Part shown: in pieces, positions 7,994 through 13,986 of the stretch
Layout of the letters: every line of letters starts with the position of its first letter
Position numbering within the stretch: the stretch's first letter is position 1
Assembly: GCA_002343395.1 (NCBI GenBank)
Contig: DDSN01000058.1
Coordinates: 1-21,583, forward strand
Length of the DNA: 21,583 nucleotides
Reading direction: 5' to 3'
Source: Hyphomonadaceae bacterium UBA2389
Lineage (GTDB): Bacteria > Pseudomonadota > Alphaproteobacteria > Caulobacterales > Aquidulcibacteraceae
Translations under genes and position numbers: made by a program
The notes under the pieces: model-generated
Told to the model about the DNA's origin: nothing
Seen by the model: only the letters and a program-made list of their open reading frames with translations
Database searches by the model: none

Positions 7994-9043
7994 CTACAAC
8001 CCGTAGGCAGCCTTCATCGCGGGATCCTTCGCCGCGACTTGGCGCGCGAGGTCGACGATCACCTTGGCTTGCTTCCATGTCGCATCATCCTGCATCTTGC
8101 CATCGAGCATGGCGACGCCGGTTCCGCTTGGCATCGCTTCCAGGATGCGGAGCGCGAATTTCACCTCGTCCACATCGGGGGTGAACACCCGCCTTGCGAT
8201 CGCGATCTGCGATGGATGCAGGCTCCATGCGCCGACACAGCCCATGAGATACGCGTTGCGGAATTGCTGCTCGCACCCTTCGGCGTCGCTTATATCGCCG
8301 AAGGGGCCGTAAAACGGTTTGATGCCGTGCATGCCGCAAGCATCCACCATTTTGGCGAACGTGTAGTGCCAAAGGTCCTGCTGGACGGAGGCGCGCTCGC
8401 CCTCACCCATATCTTGAGGATTGGGATCGGCGATGACGCGATAGCCAGGATGGCCGCCGCCGACGCGTGTCGTCTTCATTTTGCGCGATGCGGCGAGGTC
8501 GGCGGGCCCCAGCGATATGCCTTGCATGCGCGGGCTAGCGCCCGCGATCGCCTCAACGTTCGCCACGCCCTGCGCGGTTTCGAGAATGGCATGCAGCAAG
8601 ATCGGCTTGGTCAAGCCAAGTTTGGCTTCCAGCAAGGCCAAAAGCTGATCGAGGTAGTGGATGTCCCACGGGCCTTCGATCTTAGGCGCCATGATCACGT
8701 CGAGGCGATCGCCCACTCCCGCGACCAGCATGGTTATGTCGTCCAAATGCCAGGGCGAATTGAGCGCGTTGATCCGGCTCCAGAAGCCCGCGCCCTTGAG
8801 GTCCATGCGCCCCATTTCGACGGCGCCGACGCGCGCCGCATCCTTGGCGTCGGCGGGGATCGCGTCCTCGAGGTTGGCAAGGATCACGTCAACCTGAGCC
8901 GCCACCTCGGGAACCTTGGCGCGGACCTTCTCCAGGTGCGGCGGCACGAAATGGATCATCCGCTCGAGCCGGGTGGGCAGTTCCCGCAGCGGGGCAGGCG
9001 CGCCGCTCGCCAGGGGATAGAAAAACTGACGCGGTGGCTTCAT
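7994..9043 (-). CDS. HpcH/HpaI-family CoA-ester lyase, malyl-CoA/citramalyl-CoA lyase-like
   Basis: Member of the citrate-lyase-beta/malyl-CoA-lyase TIM-barrel family, which cleaves or forms 3-hydroxyacyl-CoA esters such as malyl-CoA, methylmalyl-CoA or citramalyl-CoA. I start at ATG 9043 (349 residues) because the N-terminus KPPRQFFYPLASGAP matches the family start; a 20-residue extension is possible but unlikely. Metal and CoA-site motifs include ILANLEDAIP (54-63), RINALNSPW (90-98), ETAQG with Glu155, and GPADLA with Asp182. Long, uninterrupted stretches resemble, from memory, the Chloroflexus aurantiacus trifunctional lyase MclA. These include TTRVGGGHP, GPWDIHYLDQ, FYGPFGD, and the C-terminus GKMQDDATWKQAKVIVDLAR. 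That resemblance has not been aligned. No other glyoxylate or 3-hydroxypropionate cycle gene is in view, so the physiological substrate is open. Confidence 0.88.
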   Translation of the reverse strand: MKPPRQFFYPLASGAPAPLRELPTRLERMIHFVPPHLEKVRAKVPEVAAQVDVILANLEDAIPADAKDAARVGAVEMGRMDLKGAGFWSRINALNSPWHLDDITMLVAGVGDRLDVIMAPKIEGPWDIHYLDQLLALLEAKLGLTKPILLHAILETAQGVANVEAIAGASPRMQGISLGPADLAASRKMKTTRVGGGHPGYRVIADPNPQDMGEGERASVQQDLWHYTFAKMVDACGMHGIKPFYGPFGDISDAEGCEQQFRNAYLMGCVGAWSLHPSQIAIARRVFTPDVDEVKFALRILEAMPSGTGVAMLDGKMQDDATWKQAKVIVDLARQVAAKDPAMKAAYGL

Positions 9044-9158
9044 GGCGGTCGATTCCCGTTCCGTTCGCACCCGCAGCATGGAGCGGATACGTGCGCTGCG
9101 CAATCGGCGACCCTTCGCGGGCGCTTAACCTTGAAGCCGGGGCCGTGAGCGGTATTGT

Positions 9159-9180
9159 CCGCCCCTTCTTGGCGGGGCGG
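9159..9180 (+). other. GC hairpin in the accA leader
   Basis: CCGCCCC (9159-9165) pairs with GGGGCGG (9174-9180) around an 8-base loop, ending 25 bases before the proposed TTG start of accA. It could be an RNA element in the accA leader. If the gene really began at the upstream TTG 9155, the hairpin would be inside the coding region. Confidence 0.35.
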
Positions 9181-9205
9181 CCCGCCGGTCGGGGCTGAGC
9201 CACCC

Positions 9206-10183
9206 TTGCGCACCTATCTGGATTTCGAGAAGTCGGTCGCGGAGATCGAAACCAAGATCGAAGAATTGGCGGCGCTCGCCGAAGCTTCGGGCGCCGACGC
9301 CATTTCTCAGGGCGTAGAGCTGTCACGGCTCAAGGCGAAAGCGGAAAAACAACTCGCCGACATCTACGCCAAGCTCGATCCTTGGCAGAAAACGCAGGTT
9401 GCGCGTCATCAGGACCGGCCGCGTTTTCGCGACTATGTCGCGGCGCTGGTCACCGACTTCATCGAATTGTCCGGCGATCGGAAATACGGCGAGGACGCCG
9501 CCATTCTTGGCGGCACGGGGAAGTTCATGGGCCGACCTGTCCTCGTGCTTGGTCACGAGAAAGGCCGCACCACCCAAGATCGCCTCAAGCACAATTTCGG
9601 CATGGCGCGCCCAGAGGGCTATCGCAAAGCCGTGCGGCTCATGGACCTCGCGGATCGCTTTTCGCTGCCCGTCGTGAGCTTCGTCGATACGGCGGGCGCC
9701 TACCCAGGCATTGGCGCCGAGGAACGCGGCCAAGCGGAAGCGATCGCGCGCTCAACCGAGCGCTGCCTCACGCTGGGCGTGCCAATGGTGGCCGTGATCG
9801 CCGGTGAAGGCGGCTCAGGCGGCGCGATCGCCATCGCCGCCGCCAACAAGGTTCTGATGCTGGAGCACTCGATTTATTCGGTGATCAGCCCTGAGGGCGC
9901 CGCCTCGATCCTCTGGAAGGACGCCGCGCGCGCGAAGGATGCCGCCACCGCGATGAAAATCACGGCCCAAGACCTTCTGGAGTTGAAGGTCATTGATCAA
10001 ATCATCAAAGAACCAATTGGCGGCGCGCACCGCGAGGCGTCTGCGGCGGTAGCGACAGTCGGTGCGGCGGTAGCCGAAGCGCTCGACGAACTCCTGCCCT
10101 TGTCGCCAGACGAGGTCAGAGCGCAGCGGCGCGACCGGTTCATGGCCATTGGCCGCTTCGAAACCGAAGCGATAAGCGCTTAG
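9206..10183 (+). CDS. accA: Acetyl-CoA carboxylase carboxyltransferase subunit alpha
   Basis: With AccD it transfers the carboxyl group from biotinyl-AccB to acetyl-CoA, making malonyl-CoA for fatty acid synthesis. I set the start at TTG 9206 (325 residues), since the resulting MRTYLDFEKSVAEIE is the usual alphaproteobacterial AccA N-terminus. The in-frame TTG at 9155 would add 17 Pro/Gly-rich residues without family support. No ATG is available near either, and no strong ribosome site is seen. An N-terminal helical hairpin (5-60) leads into the crotonase-fold core. Core motifs are GHEKGRTTQDRLKHNFGM (117-133), FVDTAGAYPGIGAEERGQ (159-176) and the oxyanion region GEGGSGGAIAI (200-210). Its stop overlaps, by 4 bases, the stop of the convergent ABC ATPase gene. 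Confidence 0.96.
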   Translation: MRTYLDFEKSVAEIETKIEELAALAEASGADAISQGVELSRLKAKAEKQLADIYAKLDPWQKTQVARHQDRPRFRDYVAALVTDFIELSGDRKYGEDAAILGGTGKFMGRPVLVLGHEKGRTTQDRLKHNFGMARPEGYRKAVRLMDLADRFSLPVVSFVDTAGAYPGIGAEERGQAEAIARSTERCLTLGVPMVAVIAGEGGSGGAIAIAAANKVLMLEHSIYSVISPEGAASILWKDAARAKDAATAMKITAQDLLELKVIDQIIKEPIGGAHREASAAVATVGAAVAEALDELLPLSPDEVRAQRRDRFMAIGRFETEAISA

Positions 10184-10866
10184 CGCTCGTCGGCTACGAT
10201 TTCGCCATCTCGCATGCGAATACGCCGGTCAGCGGCGGCGGCGACGTTATCGTCGTGGGTCACGCACACGATCGCACGCCCTTCCTCGTGCGCCAGACGC
10301 TGGAAGACCCGCACGACCATTTCACTATTCACGCTGTCGAGATTGCCGGTGGGTTCGTCGCACAGAATCAACACCGGATCGTTGGCTAGGCTGCGCGCGA
10401 TCGCGACGCGCTGGCGTTGTCCGCCGGACATTTGGCTGGGACGCTTGCGCCCTTCGCCTTTTAAACCGAGCGCGTCCAGAAGCAGCGTGGCCCGCGCCTC
10501 CGCCTCGACGCGGCTTAGGCGGGCAAGCCGCCGCATCGGAAGCGCGACGTTTTCCATCGCCGTGAATTCCGGCAGCAGAAAATGGAATTGGAACACAAAA
10601 CCGATCTTCTCCAGCCGCAGCCGCGTTCGCTCGTCGGCGCTCAACCCGCTCGTGTGTGCGCCATCAAGCAGGACTTCGCCCTCGGTCGGACGGTCGAGCA
10701 AGCCGAGCAAATAGAGCAAAGAGGATTTGCCGCATCCCGAAGGGCCAAGGATCGCGACGAACTCCCCTGCGTTTACCGAGAACGATACGCCGCGCACCAA
10801 CGGCACTTCGTCGTCGGCGTCGATCAATGTGCGCTTGACGCCGCGCGCCTCAAGACGCGCGCTCAC
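10180..10866 (-). CDS. ABC exporter ATP-binding protein, LolD/MacB-like
   Basis: ATPase that would power the permease encoded just upstream. I start at GTG 10866 (228 residues) because the GTGA overlaps the permease stop by 4 bases and the following SARLEARGVKR is a normal ABC start. The complete motif set is Walker A GPSGCGKS (41-48), Q-loop Gln93, signature SGGQRQR (147-153), Walker B LILCDEP (166-172) and H-loop His204. The segment QFHFLLPEFTAMENV (93-107) resembles LolD, the lipoprotein-release ATPase. The adaptor two genes upstream points instead to a MacAB/DevBCA-type exporter. The cargo cannot be read from sequence. Its TAA end interlocks with the accA TAG end. Confidence 0.9.
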   Translation of the reverse strand: MSARLEARGVKRTLIDADDEVPLVRGVSFSVNAGEFVAILGPSGCGKSSLLYLLGLLDRPTEGEVLLDGAHTSGLSADERTRLRLEKIGFVFQFHFLLPEFTAMENVALPMRRLARLSRVEAEARATLLLDALGLKGEGRKRPSQMSGGQRQRVAIARSLANDPVLILCDEPTGNLDSVNSEMVVRVFQRLAHEEGRAIVCVTHDDNVAAAADRRIRMRDGEIVADER

Positions 10867-12113
10867 GCCGCGCCCCGCAAAATGTCGACAGGATCGACTT
10901 TCGCCGCCCGCCGCGCCGGCAACCACGCCGCTATGGCGGCCGAGAACATCGAAACGCCGCCAGCGATTGCATACTGGTGAATTCCGCGATCGAGCGGAAT
11001 GTAGAAGACATCGCCCATGATGCGGAACGGGATCGAGGCAAGAATCTGCATCAGGATTGTTCCAAGCACAAACCCAGAAGCGGCGCCGAGCGCGCCAACG
11101 ACTACGCCTTCAATTAGGAAAACACGCGTCACGTCATGATCGGCGAATCCCATCGCCCGCATGATCGCGATATCGCGCCGCTTCTCGGTGACATTAGTTG
11201 AGATCACGGTGTACACGCCAAAACTGGCAACCAGTAGAATGGCCGAAATCACCGCGTACATAATGATGTTGCGGATAACGAGCGCGTTCATGATGTCGCG
11301 CGAGCGCTCCTGCCAGCTCTCCCACTTATAACCCCACTGCGCCTCCAACTGCGCGGCGACCGTCAATGCCAGGTCCGGATTCGGGACCCGGATCTGAATT
11401 TGATTGACGATGTTTGGGCGCGCGAAAAGCACCTGCGCGGTTCGCAAAAGCGCGTATGCGGCGCCTTCCGCGCCAGCGCGCGCATCGCTATCTATGAACG
11501 CGACAATACGCGCGCGTTGAACCACGCCGACGGACGAGCTGATCACGACCGTGTCGCCGATATTGGCGCCTAGCCGGCGCCCAACCTGAGTTGAGACGAT
11601 GAGGCCGTTCTGAACGTTCTCGAGATCGGCAAGTTGGCCGCCCACCAAATCCTCATCGAGATCGACGATCTGATTGGCGATGCGGGGATCGACGCCGGTG
11701 AGTCCTAACGCCTCGGTGCGCCCGGCGAAGCGAACCGCCACGCCCCCGCTCAAAGCAGGCGCGGCTGACACGCCCGGGATGGCGCGCGCGGCCTCCAACA
11801 TCGCCGGCCAATCCTTCAGCCCCCGCACCTCATCGCGCGCCCGCAACCCGTGCATCTGCACGGCGCCGTCGCCGAAACGTTCGTTGGCTGGCTGTTGCGG
11901 CGGCGCGCGGGCCTCGTCGCGCACGATGATGTGCGGAGCGGAGTCGATCAATGTCCGGATGAAGTCGGTTTGCGACCCAATCATCATCGCCGAGACAGCT
12001 AGAAAGAAACCGACGCCCACTGAAACGCCGAGCATCGCAACAATTGTCTGGCGTGCGCGTACGCGCAAATGCGCGAAGGCGATGTGCAGCAAAAGCGCGA
12101 TGTTCGCACTCAT
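10863..12113 (-). CDS. ABC exporter permease, FtsX/MacB type
   Basis: Inner-membrane subunit of the three-gene exporter. The 416-residue protein has the MacB/FtsX topology: one N-terminal helix (about 22-46), a large periplasmic MacB-PCD-like domain (about 50-275), and three C-terminal helices (about 281-304, 331-358, 379-398). The cytoplasmic coupling segment TEKRRDIAIMRAMGF (309-323) is the family motif that meets the ATPase. The C-terminus ARRAAKVDPVDILRG is also typical. It starts inside the adaptor stop (ATGA overlap, 12110-12113) and ends inside the ATPase start (GTGA overlap), so the three genes are translationally coupled. MacB-like proteins usually export peptides, toxins, lipids or lipoproteins; which applies here is unknown. 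Confidence 0.9.
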   Translation of the reverse strand: MSANIALLLHIAFAHLRVRARQTIVAMLGVSVGVGFFLAVSAMMIGSQTDFIRTLIDSAPHIIVRDEARAPPQQPANERFGDGAVQMHGLRARDEVRGLKDWPAMLEAARAIPGVSAAPALSGGVAVRFAGRTEALGLTGVDPRIANQIVDLDEDLVGGQLADLENVQNGLIVSTQVGRRLGANIGDTVVISSSVGVVQRARIVAFIDSDARAGAEGAAYALLRTAQVLFARPNIVNQIQIRVPNPDLALTVAAQLEAQWGYKWESWQERSRDIMNALVIRNIIMYAVISAILLVASFGVYTVISTNVTEKRRDIAIMRAMGFADHDVTRVFLIEGVVVGALGAASGFVLGTILMQILASIPFRIMGDVFYIPLDRGIHQYAIAGGVSMFSAAIAAWLPARRAAKVDPVDILRGAA

Positions 12114-13198
12114 TCGGCCGCGCCAGCGTCGCGCACCCGGACACGCTGACCGTCGCGCAGTCCTTCTGGCGGATTCACGATGACACGCTCCTCGCCCGAG
12201 AGCCCATCCTGTATTTCGCTGCGCTGGTCCCCCACCGCGCCAACAACCACCGGGCGGCGGCGCACGCGACTGCCCTCGACCACAAATACCGCATTGTCGC
12301 GCACGGCGCCCGCCGGAACGAGAACCGCATTCTCTCTGCGCCCCGCTACTATGTTCGCCTCGACCGTCATCCCCGCGCGCAGCGGCGATGTGGGGTCAAG
12401 CCGCAACCGCACGCGAAAGACGCGCGTAGCGCTGTCGCCCTGCGGCGTGACTTCGCCGATGGTGGCGTCAAAGGTTTGATTTGGAAATGCGTCCGCCCGC
12501 ACAAGCGCCGCTTGATCGACGGCCACTCGGGCGATGTCGCGTTCGTCCAGGTCCGCCGTGACGCGGAGCGAGGCTTCGTCCGCGAGCACAAACAACACGC
12601 GATTTGGCGTTGCGAGATCGCCGGGCTCGGCGTCTCGCCGAAGGATGGTCCCGGCGAAAGGCGCGCGGATCGCGTAATCATCAAGCCGTTCGCGCGCCGA
12701 TCTGGCCGCCGCCTCCGCCGCCGCGCGCGCGCCGCGTGCTTCATCCCATGCCGCCCGCGACGCGAAGCCGCGTTGATACAGCGTCTGCACCCGCTGAGCT
12801 GCCAAGCGCGCCGTTGACGCTTGCGCCTCCAGTTGAGCCGCGGTTCCTCGTGCGGGGCCATCGTCGAGCTGCGCCAGAAGCGCGCCGCCGCGGACACGTT
12901 GCGCTTCTTCGACAAAAACGCGCTGTATCGGCGCGGTCGCGACCGGCGCGAGGCGCGCCTGCCGCACGTAGTCCACTACGCCCGTGGCGTACACAACGTC
13001 CACGGCTTCGCCACGGGTCGGCTGTGCAACCGTCACCTGAGGCGGCCTGAACAAGAAGAAGCCGCCTGCGATCAGCGTGAGTGCGACTGCGCCTAACACA
13101 AGACGCGCTCGCGGCGTCGCCAATCGCTCGCGCCAAGTCGGCGCGGCGGCGCGAACCGTCGCATCAATGGCGCCGCGCAATTTCTGGAGCGCGTTCAT
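12110..13198 (-). CDS. Periplasmic adaptor (membrane-fusion protein, HlyD/RND type) of ABC exporter
   Basis: Expected to bridge the permease to an outer-membrane channel. I start at ATG 13198 (362 residues), supported by GGAG (13204-13207) 5 bases upstream; a longer in-frame start at 13243 is not needed. One membrane anchor (about 33-51) is followed by a barrel-sandwich half (GVVDYVRQARLAPVATAPIQ), then an Ala/Arg/Gln-rich coiled-coil hairpin (about 115-175). The second lipoyl half AIRAPFAGTILRRDAEPGD (176-194) and the beta-barrel with SPLRAGMTVEANIV (271-284) complete the family layout. The hairpin is short, suggesting an adaptor of the MacA/DevB kind. No TolC-like partner is encoded in the window, so it presumably uses a channel encoded elsewhere. 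Confidence 0.9.
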   Translation of the reverse strand: MNALQKLRGAIDATVRAAAPTWRERLATPRARLVLGAVALTLIAGGFFLFRPPQVTVAQPTRGEAVDVVYATGVVDYVRQARLAPVATAPIQRVFVEEAQRVRGGALLAQLDDGPARGTAAQLEAQASTARLAAQRVQTLYQRGFASRAAWDEARGARAAAEAAARSARERLDDYAIRAPFAGTILRRDAEPGDLATPNRVLFVLADEASLRVTADLDERDIARVAVDQAALVRADAFPNQTFDATIGEVTPQGDSATRVFRVRLRLDPTSPLRAGMTVEANIVAGRRENAVLVPAGAVRDNAVFVVEGSRVRRRPVVVGAVGDQRSEIQDGLSGEERVIVNPPEGLRDGQRVRVRDAGAAE

Positions 13199-13285
13199 TC
13201 TGACTCCGAACGGCCCCGCAATGGCCACACGCCGAGCCCACAAGCGAGATTGGGCGCGCCGCTCAACGGAGCAAGGCCCTTCCCC

Positions 13286-13314
13286 TGTTCAGGCAAGGCT
13301 CATTCGCTTAATAT
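13286..13314 (+). promoter_or_regulatory. Possible eipA promoter
   Basis: A good -10 hexamer TAATAT lies at 13309-13314, 27 bases before the eipA ATG. The matching -35 at 17-base spacing is TGTTCA, a moderate fit. The call relies mainly on the -10 and on its place in the 142-base divergent gap shared with the adaptor gene. Confidence 0.3.
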
Positions 13315-13340
13315 CAGACTGATTTCCGGAGGTACGCGTC

Positions 13341-13910
13341 ATGAAGGACAATTTGACACGCCGGGGCGTCGCCGCCGGTTTGGGCGCGAGCGTATTGGCG
13401 CCGAGCGCCGCATTCGCTCAGAGCAACACCTATTCCGAGCCGGAAATCGTCCAAGCCGCCGAGCGTTTCTTCGGGGCGGGCGCGGAAGGCGTCGCCGCCG
13501 TCGTCAGCCATGTTTTTGAGGACCTCGGCCGCCCCAACGCCTACATCGAAGGCGAGGAAGGCTCCGGCGCAATCGGGGTGGGCCTGCGCTACGGCGATGG
13601 CTGGCTCCATCGCAAGTCAGGCGGCGACTTGACGCGCGTATTCTGGCAAGGGCCGTCCATCGGGTTCGACACGGGCGGCAATGCCTCGAAGGTTTTCACC
13701 CTGGTCTACAATCTCAGCAGCGTGGATCAGATCTTCCATCGCTATCCGGGCGTTGATGGGTCGGCCTATTTTATCGGCGGCGTTGGCGTGAACTACCAAA
13801 GACGCAACGGCGTGACGCTCGCGCCAATGCGCGCCGGCGTTGGTTTCAGGCTCGGCGCCAATGTCGGCTATCTCGCCTATTCCAGGCGGCGGCGGCTGAA
13901 TCCGTTCTGA
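13341..13910 (+). CDS. eipA: DUF1134 envelope integrity protein EipA
   Basis: Periplasmic protein of the DUF1134 family; the Brucella member EipA is needed for envelope integrity and has a small beta-barrel fold. The 189-residue protein matches the family through FFGAGAEG (43-50), GRPNAYIEGEEGSGAIGVGL, WQGPSIGFDTGGNASKVFTL, YPGVDGSAYFIGGVGVNYQ and the terminal GANVGYLAYSRRRRLNPF. The signal peptide (1-26, cleavage after AFA) begins DNLTRRGVAAGLG, so a twin-arginine pair stands before the hydrophobic part. Export by Tat rather than Sec is possible, although the residue after the pair is not the usual Phe/Leu. A strong GGAGGT (13328-13333) is 7 bases before the ATG. It is the first plus-strand gene after the exporter. 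Confidence 0.92.
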   Translation: MKDNLTRRGVAAGLGASVLAPSAAFAQSNTYSEPEIVQAAERFFGAGAEGVAAVVSHVFEDLGRPNAYIEGEEGSGAIGVGLRYGDGWLHRKSGGDLTRVFWQGPSIGFDTGGNASKVFTLVYNLSSVDQIFHRYPGVDGSAYFIGGVGVNYQRRNGVTLAPMRAGVGFRLGANVGYLAYSRRRRLNPF

Positions 13911-13986
13911 CCACGCTTCACGCGCTTTTGGGTCGCTTTGACGCCGTAATTGTGCTGCGCTGTGCATCCTTACGGGAGGATGACGC

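Noticed and set aside
9051..9055. GANTC sites in intergenic regions (also 13202-13206) as CcrM-regulated promoters
   Set aside because: Single GANTC sites are expected by chance every few hundred bases and also occur within genes here.
7889..9148. 419-codon plus-strand open frame opposite the CoA lyase
   Set aside because: It mirrors the codon bias of the lyase on the other strand, and its translation shows no family motif.
13938..13967. TTGACG followed by TGTGCA as a promoter of the beta-propeller gene
   Set aside because: The -35 is acceptable but the -10 is far from consensus at 17-18 base spacing; too weak to annotate.
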